From the NCBI GenBank assembly GCA_963742345.1, contig CAVULO010000011.1, forward strand, positions 124,001-188,000: 64,000 nt of DNA, written 5' to 3'. Shown piece by piece: positions 27,280 through 36,793 of this stretch. The DNA is from Pseudolabrys sp963742345 (lineage in GTDB: Bacteria > Pseudomonadota > Alphaproteobacteria > Rhizobiales > Xanthobacteraceae). The position numbers and the translations under genes were made by a program. The first letter of the stretch is position 1; every line of letters begins with the position of its first letter. The notes beneath the pieces are model-generated. The model was not told the origin of the DNA and did not search any database. It saw only the letters and a program-made list of their open reading frames with translations.

Positions 27280-28083
27280 ATGACAAAGCGGCCGGGCAGC
27301 ATTTATGTCGGAATTGGTGGCTGGACCTATGAGCCGTGGCGCGGCGTCTTCTATCCCAAGGGATTGCCGCATGCGCGCGAACTTGGCTATGCCGGCGAGC
27401 GGCTGACCTCGATCGAGATCAACGGCACCTTTTACCGCACGCAGACCCCGGCGACGTTTCGCAAGTGGGCCTCCGAGGTTCCGGAGCAATTTGTTTTTTC
27501 GCTGAAAGGGCCGCGCTACGCAGTCAATCGCCGGGTCCTCAGGGAAGCCGGCGATTCGATCAAGCGCTTTCTCGACTCGGGCGTGACGGAGCTTGGCCCC
27601 CGCCTCGGCCCCCTCCTCTGGCAATTCACGCCATACAAAAAGTTTGACGATGCCGACTTCGGCGGTTTTCTTGAATTGCTGCCGAAAACTTTCAACGGCC
27701 AGACGCTGCGTCACGTGGTGGAGGTCCGCCATGACAGCTTCAAGACAGCCGCTTTCGTCGCGCTGCTGCGCCAGTTCGAAGTGCCTGTCGTCTTTGCCGA
27801 ACACGAGACTTACCCGGCCATCGCCGATATCGCCGGCGATTTTGTTTATGCCCGGTTGCAGAAGGGCGACGAGAAACTCAAGGCCGGCTATCCGCCGAAG
27901 GCGCTCGATGCGTGGGCTGCGCGCGTAAAAGCCTGGGCGCAAGGCGGTGAGCCGAAGGATCTGCCACGCGTTGTTAAAACGTCGGCAAAGAAAGAGCCGC
28001 GCGATGTCTTCATCTACTTCATTCACGAAGCCAAACTGCGGGCGCCGGCAGCCGCGATGGCGTTAATCGAACGGCTGAAATGA
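27280..28083 (+). CDS. DUF72-family protein (YecE-like)
   Basis: The start is the ATG at 27280, which gives the family's typical opening (SIYVGIGGWTYEPWRGVFYP); the frame is open further upstream through the groEL terminator, which rules out the longer form. The 267-residue protein contains ERLTSIEINGTFYRTQTPAT, FVFSLKGPRYAVNRR, LGPLLWQFTPYKKFD, VEVRHDSF and DFVYARLQ, all conserved in DUF72 TIM-barrel proteins. Members are suspected metal-dependent or nucleic-acid-related enzymes, but no activity is established. The gene is monocistronic and convergent with the MFS gene. Confidence 0.85.
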   Translation: MTKRPGSIYVGIGGWTYEPWRGVFYPKGLPHARELGYAGERLTSIEINGTFYRTQTPATFRKWASEVPEQFVFSLKGPRYAVNRRVLREAGDSIKRFLDSGVTELGPRLGPLLWQFTPYKKFDDADFGGFLELLPKTFNGQTLRHVVEVRHDSFKTAAFVALLRQFEVPVVFAEHETYPAIADIAGDFVYARLQKGDEKLKAGYPPKALDAWAARVKAWAQGGEPKDLPRVVKTSAKKEPRDVFIYFIHEAKLRAPAAAMALIERLK

Positions 28084-28122
28084 AGGCCAGATCGAAAACG
28101 AAACCCGCGACTTCGCGATGAT

Positions 28123-29362
28123 TCACTCCGCCGGCTGCGGCGACCGTTGCTTGCTCTCAACGCTGATGATCATGGCGACCAAAGCCAGCGTGGTAATGAA
28201 CAGCAGCAACGCGATAATGGCATTGACCGCCAGCACGAGCGCAAAGCCGCCGCTCTCGTGCAGGAGCGATATCATGCCGATCGCGGCGCCGGCGCTGACG
28301 AACAGCAAGAAATACCGTACGGCGTAGACGCGCCCGCGCCAGGCGTCGGCGGTGTAGCGCGCCATGATCATATCGTTGACGGTGACCTGCCCGTAGATCG
28401 CGGCGATCGCGATCGCGAGCGCAACCAGAAGCGCGACGCCACTGGCATTGGCCGCCCACAAATTACCGAGGAACCCGATGCCGGTGACGATCGCGAATAT
28501 CACGTGCGGCTGAACCCATTCCACCAGCCGTCCGACCGTCAGTTGCGCCAGCGCTCCGCATACCAACACGGCGGTCGCGATACCGCCGACGAGCACCAGC
28601 GGGAGGTCGCGCGACAGGCGTTCGTCGACGATTTTTGGCAGCGCGATGGTGAGCACGTTAAAGGTCAAGCCCGCGCTCAGCGCGATCACGATGAACAGCC
28701 CGAACAGCATGAATGCAAGCCGCGGCGTCAGCGGCACCGCCGGCGCGGATTCGCGCGTCTTGGCATGGTGACGGTCGTCGGGCGTGAGCCAAAGATAGAG
28801 ATATTCCGCGTGACAACCAGGACCACGGCCGGCGCAAAGAACGCCGCGCGCCAACCGAACCAGGTGGCAAGTGCCGCACTGATGCCGGCGGCAAGCGAGA
28901 CGCCGAGATTTCCGCACACGCCGTTGAAGGCGAGCGTGCGCCCGCGCGCATTCGATGCCTCGATGAGCATCGCCATGCCGACCGGATGATAGATCGAGGC
29001 GAATATGCCGAGCGCGAACATCGCCACGGCCAGGGCCGTCGAGATTTGGTGCAAAGCCCGCGCCGGCCAGCGACAGACCGCAGCCGATATAGAACGCTGC
29101 CATCATGTTGCGGCGGCTCCAGCGGTCGGCAAGCCAGCCAGCCGGCAGCGAAAATACGCCAAACGCGATGAAGGCGGTGCTCGAAAGCGCGATCAGCTCG
29201 CTGTAGGAGCGCTGGTAGATCGACCTGCAGCCCGATCACCACGGTCGGGTAGATCAGCAGAACGAAATGGTCGAGCGCGTGCGCCCAGTTGAGAAAGGCG
29301 ATCGATCGCTGTCGGGCCAGATCGTCGGTGCCAGCAGCGTGGCTGGCGCGAGAGGCAGTCAT
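28123..29362 (-). CDS. MFS transporter, frame-broken
   Basis: Four pieces in three frames make one transporter of about 412 residues. It opens with ARQRSIAFLNWAHALDHFVL, continues as MMAAFYIGCGLSLAGAGFAP, then ALGIFASIYHPVGMAMLIEA with NARGRTLAFNGVCGNLGVSL, and ends with the long piece containing TPRLAFMLFGLFIVIALSAG. Shifts lie near 29220, 29055 and 28770. The ALDHFVLLIYPTV and IYHPVGMAMLIE motifs fit Fsr-like/fosmidomycin-resistance-type drug exporters. It would have about twelve membrane helices and export a small molecule by proton antiport. Net length (three times 413 plus one) is compatible with extra bases. Confidence 0.7.
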
Positions 29363-29532
29363 CGAGGTTCCATCCGGCAAACCCGAGTCGTTTGCATGCA
29401 TATACCTATTTCCAGGCCTTTGTCCTCATTAGCGTATTCAATTTATCGCTCGACTTAGGGTTGTAATCGCGCTTTAGTTGTACCAACGATCAATACCAAC
29501 CACAGGATTGTTCAAGGCGCGGAGCTTCGAAT

Positions 29533-30289
29533 GTGAATTGCCGGAGGCGCGTTTGCGCGACGGTAATCACCGCCGCGGCCTTCTTTCTTTGTTGCGTTTG
29601 GATGGTGGCTGGTCGTGCCTGGGCTGGTGACGACGACGACGCGCGCGCCATGCTGTTCTCCGGCCGTGACATCTGGCGCAATGGCGTCTTCGCCTATGGC
29701 GGCTTCGTGTTCGCGCCGGGCGGTCTCGAACAAGACGGCTTGCTTCTGAAAGTTTTGCTCTCGGGCGGGCTATATCGCTACGACGCGGAAAATCTCGGCG
29801 GCGTGCGGGTCATTGGCACCGAATGGCTCTGCGCAAATACTTACCCGGTTGGCGGATCAAACGCGGCGATGCCGAGTTCAAGTTTTTCCTGGGACCAGAA
29901 TTTCAGAAACACCGTCTCTCGCCAGATGACCCCGCCAATCAGCTGCGCGGAAATTCATTCGGCCTGCGGGCGGCGGTCGACATTATGGTACGAACCGACA
30001 CCCGACACCATGGTCGCCGCTGACGTATCGCTCTCGTCGATCGCGACCAGCAATTCCGCGCGCGTCCGCCTACGGCTGGCGAGTATTCGAAGAAATGCTG
30101 GGTGGCGTCTATCTTGGCCCGGAAATTCAGTATTTTGGCTCTGATGGCTATCGGCATCTGCGCCTGGGTGCACATGTCACCAGCATGAAGACCGACGACG
30201 TTGAGTGGTCGGCTGCTGGTGGCTGGGCAGGCAACTCCCAGGCCGCGTCCAGTCCGTATCTGCGGCTCAACCTCCTGAAACGGCAATGA
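29533..30289 (+). CDS. bcsS: BcsS-like cellulose biosynthesis outer-membrane-type protein, frame-broken
   Basis: A GTG start (29533) gives a signal peptide ending GRAWA, then MLFSGRDIWRNGVFAYGGFV and LLLKVLLSGGLYRYDAENLG. The frame moves to LPGWRIKRGDAEFKFFLGPE near 29825, back for WYEPTPDTMVAADVSLSSIA near 29985, and again for MLGGVYLGPEIQYFGSDGYR near 30070, ending RLNLLKRQ. These strings are diagnostic of the alphaproteobacterial BcsS family, a probable outer-membrane barrel linked to cellulose export. No bcsA or bcsB is nearby, so it is an orphan here. It is convergent with the ABC permease gene, with one base between stops. Confidence 0.7.
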
Positions 30290-30290
30290 T

Positions 30291-31454
30291 CTAGTCGAGA
30301 GTGCGGCGGAATCTCGTGACAGCGATCGTCATGGCCACCAGCATGAGCACAAACATCGCGATCGCATCGTAACGCAAATCGGACAGGTTCGAGCCCTTGA
30401 GCATGATCGCGCGCACGATACGCAGAAAATGCGTGAGCGGCAGCGCCTCGCCGATATATTGCGCCCATACCGGCATGCCGGCGAACGGGAACATAAACCC
30501 GGACAACAAAATATTCGGCAAGAAGAACATCATCGACATTTGCATTGCCTGCAATTGATTTTGCGCCACCGTCGAAAATGTGTAGCCAATCGACAAATTG
30601 GTTGCGATGAACAAGCGTACTCAGGGCAGCGAGGACGGCGAGATTGCCGACAATCGGTACGCCAAACAGAAACACGCCGATACTGATGATCAATGAAGCC
30701 TGCACGAAGCCGACAAGAATATAGGGCACGATCTTGCCCAACATGATCTCGAACGGCGTGATCGGCATCGACAAAAGGCTTTCCATCGTGCCGCGCTCGA
30801 TCTCGCGCGTGACCGATAGCGCCGTAAAGATCAACATCGTCATGGTGAGAATTGTGCCGACCAGACCGGGCACGATATTGAGCTGGGTCACGCCCGCGGG
30901 GTTGTAGCGGGAATGGGTGCGGATCTCGAATGGCATCACCGCCTTGTCTGGAACGTCGCGGTCATGCGAGAGCGCCATCTGCAGCACCTCACCGAGCGCG
31001 CCAAGGGCGGTGCCGGAGGCGACGGGATCGGTGGCGTCGGCAATGACCAGCATCGCCGGCTTGTCGCCGCGGCGAACCGAACGTTCGAAATTGGCCGGAA
31101 TTTCGACGGCGAACAACACCTTGCCCGAAGCAAGCAGCTGATCGACCTCGGCTTCGCTATGCGGCAGCTGAGTAACCTTGAAGAATTTTGTGTTTTCGAG
31201 CGCTGCCAAAATCGAACGCGATAGGTCGGTGCGCTCCTGCATCAGCACCGCCGTCGGAAGATTGCGCGGCATGGTGTTGATGGCGTAGCCAAACAGCATT
31301 AGCTGCACGAGCGGAATCATAGATGATCATGGCAAACGAGACGCGGTCACGCCTGAGCTGGATGAATTCCTTCACCAGCATGGCCCATGTCTTGCGCCAA
31401 AAGCCGCTCGCCCGGAAGACGTCGCGCCGCTTGGGTGGGAAGCAGGTGCGTCAT
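30291..31454 (-). CDS. ABC-2 type efflux permease, frame-broken
   Basis: An ATG at 31452-31454 opens the gene. Single extra bases near 31435, 31325 and 30610 shift it through three frames: KRRDVFRASGFWRKTWAMLV, then MIPLVQLMLFGYAINTMPRN and the large central part with TALSVTREIERGTMESLLSM, then MFFLPNILLSGFMFPFAGMP. The GTMESLLSMPITPFEIMLGK region and six membrane helices mark ABC-2 permeases of the YhhJ/YbhS type. It should form the membrane channel for the ATPase encoded just upstream. The span of 1164 bases fits three inserted bases. The ATPase stop is seven bases before this start. Confidence 0.8.
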
Positions 31455-31460
31455 TGGAAG

Positions 31461-32394
31461 TTATCCCGCGCCTTTGCCCATCAAGTCGATGAACACATCC
31501 TCAAGCGATGGCTCGGATCGCTTCCAGTCGAGGTCCCTTGCGCTTGCGATAGGGCGCGATGGCGGCTTCGAGCGCAGCGGCGTCACGGCCGGACACATGC
31601 AAGCTGGTGCCGAAAGGCGCCACCATGTCGATGCCAGGCTTGCCGCATCAGCTCGTCGGCGAGCGCATTGAGGCCTTCACCGGCTTCCGCACTGACGAAG
31701 TAGGTCGTGAGATGCGAAGCCTCGATCACTTGATCGACCGTGCCGTGCGCCAGCAATTCGCCGTAAGCGATATAAGCGATCTCGTGGCAGCGCTCGGCCT
31801 CGTCCATGTAATGCGTGGAGACCAGAACGGTCAGCCCGTCCGCGGCGAGCGCGTGAATTTCGTTCCAAAATTCGCGCCTCGCCTTTGGGATCGACGCCCG
31901 CAGTCGGCTCGTCGAGCAGCAGCAATTGTGGGCTCGGCAATGTACATGCACCAAGCGCCAGCCGCTGTTTCCAGCCGCCCGAAAGTTCGCCAGCAATTTG
32001 TTCTTCGCGGCCGGTGAGACCAAGCCGTTCGATCGCCGCGCGCGCAGCGGCGACCGGCTGATCGATACCGTAGACCCGGCCGATGAATTCCAGATTTTCG
32101 CGCACCGAAAGGTCCTGATAGAGGCTGAAATGCTGCGTCATGTAACCGACCTGACGCTTGATTTTGTCGGTTTCGGTGCGAATGTCGTAGCCGAGACACG
32201 TGCCGGTGCCCTCGTCCGGGGTCAGCAGACCGCACAGCATGCGTATGGTGGTCGTCTTACCGGAACCGTTGGGACCGAGAAAGCCGTAGATGGTGCCGCG
32301 CTTCGACTTGCATGGACAGATTGCGCACCACGGCTCGGCCATCGAATTTTTTGGTCAGGCCGTGGACGTCGATGACGATGTCGGATGCGTTCAT
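31461..32394 (-). CDS. ABC transporter ATP-binding protein, frame-broken
   Basis: The ATG (32392-32394) overlaps the HlyD stop as ATGA. The pieces are VIDVHGLTKKFDGRAVVRNL, GFLGPNGSGKTTTIRMLCGL (Walker A), the signature GELSGGWKQRLALG, LLLLDEPTAGVDP (Walker B), then VLVSTHYMDEAERC in a new frame, a GTSLHVSGRDAAALEAA piece, and finally SEPSLEDVFIDLMGKGAG. Four frame changes (near 32305, 31880, 31640 and 31530) all fit single extra bases; the length is three times 311 plus one. The C-terminal SLEDVFI motif is usual in YbhF/CcmA-type drug and lipid exporters. It powers the permease encoded next. Confidence 0.85.
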
Positions 32395-33162
32395 TTGTGC
32401 GGCTCTTGCGGCAGGGTGACCGTGACAGGCTGACCGACGCGGAATTTATCCGGCTGCTCCGGCCGCGCCTCGATCAGGAATACAAGCTTGGCGCGCTCAT
32501 CCAGACTGTAGATCACCGGCGGAGTGAATTCGGCGCTGCGCGCGATAAAACTCACCTTCGCGGTTAGCCCCTTCTCGCAACCATCGCAGCTAACGCCCAC
32601 GGTTTGGCCGATAGCTTATCTCGGGCAGGACCGCCTGCGGCGCGAAAAACCGGATTTTAAGATTGCCTGGCGGCAGCAGTGCCACGACCGGCCGTCCTGC
32701 GGGCACAGTTTCGCCCGGCCGGTAATAGATCTGTTCGACCGTGGCTTCGCTGGGGCTGTAGGCATTGCGGCGCCCGAGTCGCGTTTGCGACCAATCCAGA
32801 TTGGCTTTGGCCTGGCGCAGCGCGGCTTCGGCGTCTTCGTAAGTTTTTTGCGTGCCCGCCGCCGACTTTAACAATTCTTTCGCGCGATCGAAGCTCTGCT
32901 GCGCATTGATGACGGCGGTGTTTCTCACCACCACATCGGCTTTTTGCAGATCGTCGTCGACTGTGAACAGTACATCGCCTTTTTGCACGCGATCGCCCTC
33001 GCGCACCTTCAGCGTCTCCACGCGTCCCTGCTCGTCAGGCGAAACGAAAATCAGTTCGGCCTCGACCCAACCCTGCAACACGTGATCGTTACTGTTGTCG
33101 CAGCCGGCGAGCGTAAGCGCCGTTAGCGTCAATGCCAGCAGGCCGGCGAGCTTCATTCTCAT
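32391..33162 (-). CDS. HlyD-family membrane fusion protein (lipoprotein), frame-broken
   Basis: The ATG at 33160-33162 follows GAGGAGAGCACC and overlaps the TetR stop. The N-terminus ends in the lipobox LTLAGCDNS, so the protein is probably a lipoprotein. VEAELIFVSPDEQGRVETLK and VREGDRVQKGDVLFTVDD form the biotinyl-lipoyl-like half, followed by a helical hairpin (RAKELLKSAAG to ALRQAKANLDW). An extra base near 32605 moves the frame from LPEISY into GVSCDGCEKGLTAKVSFIAR. Length is three times 257 plus one. It should bridge the ABC permease to the outer membrane in an efflux system resembling YbhG. Confidence 0.85.
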
Positions 33163-33861
33163 GGTGCTCTCCTCGGCGCGAACAGCAGGTCGACATGAGT
33201 CTTCATCATCTTGCGAACGTCGAGCGGCTCGAAACGTTCGAATAATCCACTCCAAACGATCGCAACCAGACCGGGCGCGGCGATAATTTGCGGAAAATCC
33301 GCAAGTCCTTCCGGCACTTCGCCACGTGCGGCGGCGCGTCGCAGCAGTGATCGTACTGCGGCGATAATGCGAGCGAGCACCTCGCGATAATAGAATTCTG
33401 CAAGTTTCGGAAAGCGCCGTCCCTCGGAGATCATGAGGCGGACAACGTCCTTGCGCCTCGTTTCGTAGACTTCGCGCACGAACAATTCGACGATGCGGTC
33501 CGCCAATGCCGACAAGCGGAACATCCGCCTCGCCCATCGCCTCGATCGTGCCGACCAGCGGCGTGAGCATGGTGCGGATCAACTCCTGGAACAGGCTCTC
33601 CTTGTCGCGGAAGTAGAGATAGATAGTTCCCTTGGCGACGCCGGCGCGGCGCGCCACGTCGTCGAGCCGGGCGGCCTCAAAGCCACGGATTGAAAACTCG
33701 TCGAGAGCGGCGGACAGGATCGCGTCGCGGCGTTCGGCGCTCCGTGCCTTGCGGGAGCCGCTTGCCGGAATACCGGCTGTTCGAGCCGCCTGGACCGCGC
33801 GCTTTCGCCGGCTTGCTCGCCGCGTTGGTGATTTCCGGGCCCTGGGCGGACGCAACATCAT
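33159..33861 (-). CDS. TetR-family repressor of the efflux operon, frame-broken
   Basis: After an Arg/Lys-rich N-terminal stretch, residues about 40-90 form the TetR DNA-binding domain: RRDAILSAALDEFSIRGFEA, RLDDVARRAGVAKGTIYLYF, RDKESLFQEL. An extra base near 33525 shifts into MFRLSALADRIVELFVREVY, the ligand-binding domain, which ends FAPRRAP. Length is three times 234 plus one. It is the first gene of a four-gene operon (TetR, HlyD, ATPase, permease) joined by ATGA overlaps, and a 9-base palindromic site lies ten bases upstream of its start, so self-repression is likely. It resembles CecR, which governs the E. coli ybh efflux genes. Confidence 0.85.
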
Positions 33862-33870
33862 TGCACCACT

Positions 33871-33890
33871 ATGACTGACCAGTCAGTCAT
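33871..33890. promoter_or_regulatory. TetR-type operator ATGACTGAC-CA-GTCAGTCAT
   Basis: Perfect 9-base inverted arms around a two-base centre lie ten bases upstream of the TetR gene. TGAC/GTCA repeats of this form are the usual binding sites of TetR-family repressors of efflux operons. It is the obvious candidate site for the neighbouring repressor. Confidence 0.8.
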
Positions 33891-33942
33891 TATTTAGTGC
33901 AAAAAACAGGGCTCCGCAAGCCCCCATATTTCCTCAGAAGTT

Positions 33943-34080
33943 TCAGTTATTTAGTTGAGCGATTGACGGGCCGCCGGCGGCCCGCGCGGTGTTCACAGCA
34001 ACAAACATCAACGTCGCGGTCGCCAGCACCAAGGCCACGACCACGAGTGCACGCATGATGGGCGCGTAGATGCCGGTCAT
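33943..34080 (-). CDS. Possible 45-residue membrane or exported protein
   Basis: The ATG at 34078-34080 follows AGGAAGGGTG and yields MTGIYAPIMRALVVVALVLA, a hydrophobic helix, then a polar end PSIAQLNN after TARAAGG. It could be a single-span membrane peptide or a very short exported protein cut after ARA. It lies 69 bases downstream of the molybdenum-cofactor gene on the same strand. No family is recognised. Confidence 0.4.
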   Translation of the reverse strand: MTGIYAPIMRALVVVALVLATATLMFVAVNTARAAGGPSIAQLNN

Positions 34081-34148
34081 CACCCTTCCTATCCAAGCGT
34101 CCTCGCCAGATAGGCGTGAGTCGGGTGGCGTGATCAATGATTCGAATC

Positions 34149-35771
34149 TCAGGCACGCTCGATTTCGGCCTTGACCGCAGATAGCGACTCGGGCGTGTCC
34201 ACGTCCCTCAGCGCCGCCTCACCGATAACGGGCACTTCGACGACTGCCTCGACGTAATTGCCAATGAGATGGCGCGCGCCGATGTCACCCTGAATTGACA
34301 TCAGATCGTGGAAGAAGCGGCGCGACCAAACCACGGGATTCCCGCGCCGTCCGTCAATACTCGGTACCACCACCAACGCGCCACGTTCCGGGTCGAAGGC
34401 GGCGATCAGCCGGTTAATCAACTCGGCGTCGACCTGCGGCATGTCGCCAAGGCAGATAATTGCCGCATCGGCGTCTGCCGGCACTGCGGCGATGCCTGCT
34501 CTAAGTGAGCTGCCAAGACCTTCCGAAAAATCAGGATTGTGCACCAAACGAACTGGCAAACCCCTCAACGCGGCGTCCACTTTTTCCCGCTCGTGACCAG
34601 TGACGACGATCACCGGTTTTGCACGCGAGGCAATCGCCTGTTCGGCTGCGATGCGCACCAGCGACTTGCCGCCAATTTCGGCCAGCATTTTGTTGACCGC
34701 GCCCATGCGTGTGGAGCGGCCAGCAGCGAGCACCACCGCGGCGACGCGCCGTCCGGCCTCCGGCACAGGCTCCTCGCGCGGCTGCGGTCGCGTGACGATT
34801 TCCATCAACAGACCACCGACCCCCATACCTGTGATATCCGCGCGCGTTACCGGCAAACCAGCGAGCAACCGCATGAGAACCCAATCAAAGCCGTTTTCCT
34901 TCGGGCTGCGCGCGCAGCCTGGAGCACCGAGCACTGCCTGACCGCGCGCTCTGCCGATCAGCATCAGGTTTCCCGGATCAACCGGCATGCCGAAATGTTC
35001 GATTTCGCCACCGACTGCTTCGACTGCTGCCGGAATCACATCGCGCCGATCTGCGATGGCCGAAGCGCCGAACACAATGACCAGCTCCGCACCGGCTTTG
35101 AGCAATTCGTCAATCGCTCGTGCAAGCGCCGCTTGTTCGTGCGGCACGCGCTGCTCGGCGATGATCCTTGCACCGGTTGGTGCAATCCGCGCGGTCGTAA
35201 TCTTCAGGGTCTTTTCGATAACTTTCGGCGACAGGCCGGGCAACAACGTCGATACCACGCCGATCTTGCGAAGCTTGTAGGGTGCGACACGAACGACCGG
35301 TTTCGCCTTTGCCGCTGCGGCGACTGCCTGATCGCGGGCAGCCCCGGCCACGGCGAACGGAATAATCTTCACCGTCGCTATCATCTCGCCTTCCACCACC
35401 GGTTTGTAGGCCGGCAGTGTCGCCACTGTGATCGCCTCATCGATACGATTAAGCGCGTCAATTGCCTTTTTATCGACGACGAGGACACCGGCACTTTCGG
35501 CAAACAGGTTGCAGCGGCCCGTGAAAGCGCGGTCGGCGCGCACGCCCTCATCTTTAATCGCGGCGGCGATATCGGCGGCGGCCTGATCTTCCGACACGTC
35601 GCCGGAATCGAGACGCGCCACGGTGATTTCCTTCACGCCGGCAGCCGTAAGTGCGGCGATTTCGGCAGGTCCGATCCGCGTACCTTTCTTAAGCACAAAG
35701 TCGCCCTGGCGAATCGAATGCACCGCGGTCGCGCCCAGTGCATCAGCGACTGAGACGGCCCCGAACTTCAT
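34149..35771 (-). CDS. MoeA-like/MobA-like fusion, molybdenum cofactor maturation
   Basis: The 540-residue protein has two parts. Residues 1 to about 335 contain a molybdopterin-binding MoeA/CinA-like domain (GAVSVADALGATAVHSIRQG, ELVIVFGASAIADRRDVIPA, GNLMLIGRARGQAVLGAPGC). Residues about 345-540 are a MobA-like nucleotidyltransferase (VAAVVLAAGRSTRMGAVNKM, NPDFSEGLGSSLRAGIAAV, IICLGDMPQV), the type that attaches CMP to molybdopterin (MocA). The fusion would hand cofactor to xanthine dehydrogenase-family enzymes. Its start overlaps the XdhC stop by four bases, making it the last gene of the CoxDE-XdhC run. Confidence 0.88.
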   Translation of the reverse strand: MKFGAVSVADALGATAVHSIRQGDFVLKKGTRIGPAEIAALTAAGVKEITVARLDSGDVSEDQAAADIAAAIKDEGVRADRAFTGRCNLFAESAGVLVVDKKAIDALNRIDEAITVATLPAYKPVVEGEMIATVKIIPFAVAGAARDQAVAAAAKAKPVVRVAPYKLRKIGVVSTLLPGLSPKVIEKTLKITTARIAPTGARIIAEQRVPHEQAALARAIDELLKAGAELVIVFGASAIADRRDVIPAAVEAVGGEIEHFGMPVDPGNLMLIGRARGQAVLGAPGCARSPKENGFDWVLMRLLAGLPVTRADITGMGVGGLLMEIVTRPQPREEPVPEAGRRVAAVVLAAGRSTRMGAVNKMLAEIGGKSLVRIAAEQAIASRAKPVIVVTGHEREKVDAALRGLPVRLVHNPDFSEGLGSSLRAGIAAVPADADAAIICLGDMPQVDAELINRLIAAFDPERGALVVVPSIDGRRGNPVVWSRRFFHDLMSIQGDIGARHLIGNYVEAVVEVPVIGEAALRDVDTPESLSAVKAEIERA

Positions 35772-36457
35772 GCGGCCTCCGCCTTCTGCCGCAGCACTTG
35801 CGTAATCTCGCCCATAATTGCAACCGCGATCTCCGCCGGTGATATCGCTTCGATGTTGAGTCCAATCGGGGCATGGATACGCGCGATGTCCGCCTCGGTG
35901 AGACCTGCCTGTTTGAGGCGGTCTACACGCTTGGCATGGGTCTTTTTGGAGCCGAGTGCACCTATGTAAAAACAGTCACGCGCAAGTGCGTGCTTGAGCG
36001 CAGGATCGTCGATCTTCGGATCATGCGTGAGCGCGACGAAGGCCGTGTAGTGGTCGATGCCGAGCGGGGGCAACGCCACATCCGGCCATTCGGCAATGAC
36101 CTTCACATCGGGAAACCGCTCGATTGAAGCGAAGGCAGTGCGCGGATCGACTATGGTCACGTCATACCCCAGCAGCTGCCCAATTGGGGCGAGCGTCTGG
36201 CTGATATGTACCGCGCCAGTAATGACGAGCCGCGGCGACGGCACATAGACGGTAAGGAAAAAGCGCCCTTGCGCTGTCTCCTCCATGCCGCTCTTGGCCA
36301 TACGCAAGCGCTTTTCCAGCGCACCTTTCAAGGGATCCCTGGCCACACCGGCGGCTTTGACCAACCGCTGTTCGCCACTCGTAACGTCGGTGACGAGCAC
36401 CGCTGCGCGACGCGACGCGCGCTCGGCATTCAGGGCGTGCAGAACCTCGAGATTCAC
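35768..36457 (-). CDS. XdhC-family protein with C-terminal Rossmann domain
   Basis: The 229-residue product carries the XdhC/CoxF Rossmann domain: RLVITGAVHISQTLAPIGQL, YDVTIVDPRTAFASIERFPD, TAFVALTHDPKIDDPALKHA, and FYIGALGSKKTHAKRVDRL. XdhC binds and sulfurates the molybdenum cofactor before insertion into the large subunit. The N-terminal XdhC/CoxI domain is encoded separately by the next upstream gene, which abuts it. So the usual two-domain XdhC is split here. Part of the cox maturation operon. Confidence 0.88.
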   Translation of the reverse strand: MNLEVLHALNAERASRRAAVLVTDVTSGEQRLVKAAGVARDPLKGALEKRLRMAKSGMEETAQGRFFLTVYVPSPRLVITGAVHISQTLAPIGQLLGYDVTIVDPRTAFASIERFPDVKVIAEWPDVALPPLGIDHYTAFVALTHDPKIDDPALKHALARDCFYIGALGSKKTHAKRVDRLKQAGLTEADIARIHAPIGLNIEAISPAEIAVAIMGEITQVLRQKAEAA

Positions 36458-36781
36458 TCAGCTCACCTTCTCAACGTAGACGCGGATGGTCCCGCCACAG
36501 GACAGACCCACTTTCCACGCGGTTTCATCGGCGACGCCGAATTCCAGTATTTTCGGCTTGCCGCTGTCGATCACATCCATGGCCTCGGTGACGACCGCAC
36601 CCTCCACGCAGCCGCCGGAAACCGATCCGAGGAAATTGCCTTCGCTGTCTATCACCAGATTGGAGCCGACCGGCCGCGGTGCCGATCCCCATGTCTCGAC
36701 GACGGTCGCAAGCGCTACGCCGCGCCCGCTTTTGCGCCACTCTTCCGCAGCTTTGAGAATATCTTCATCGCGAGCGAGCAT
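36458..36781 (-). CDS. XdhC/CoxI N-terminal domain protein
   Basis: The 107-residue protein is a stand-alone XdhC_CoxI domain: LKAAEEWRKSGRGVALATVV, TWGSAPRPVGSNLVIDSEG, and GSVSGGCVEGAVVTEA with the conserved cysteine in GGCVEG. It works with the Rossmann-domain protein encoded directly after it (no gap) in loading molybdenum cofactor. The start follows AGGTTTTCC. Its length is right for the isolated domain, so it is not a truncation. Confidence 0.88.
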   Translation of the reverse strand: MLARDEDILKAAEEWRKSGRGVALATVVETWGSAPRPVGSNLVIDSEGNFLGSVSGGCVEGAVVTEAMDVIDSGKPKILEFGVADETAWKVGLSCGGTIRVYVEKVS

Positions 36782-36793
36782 GGAAAACCTCCG

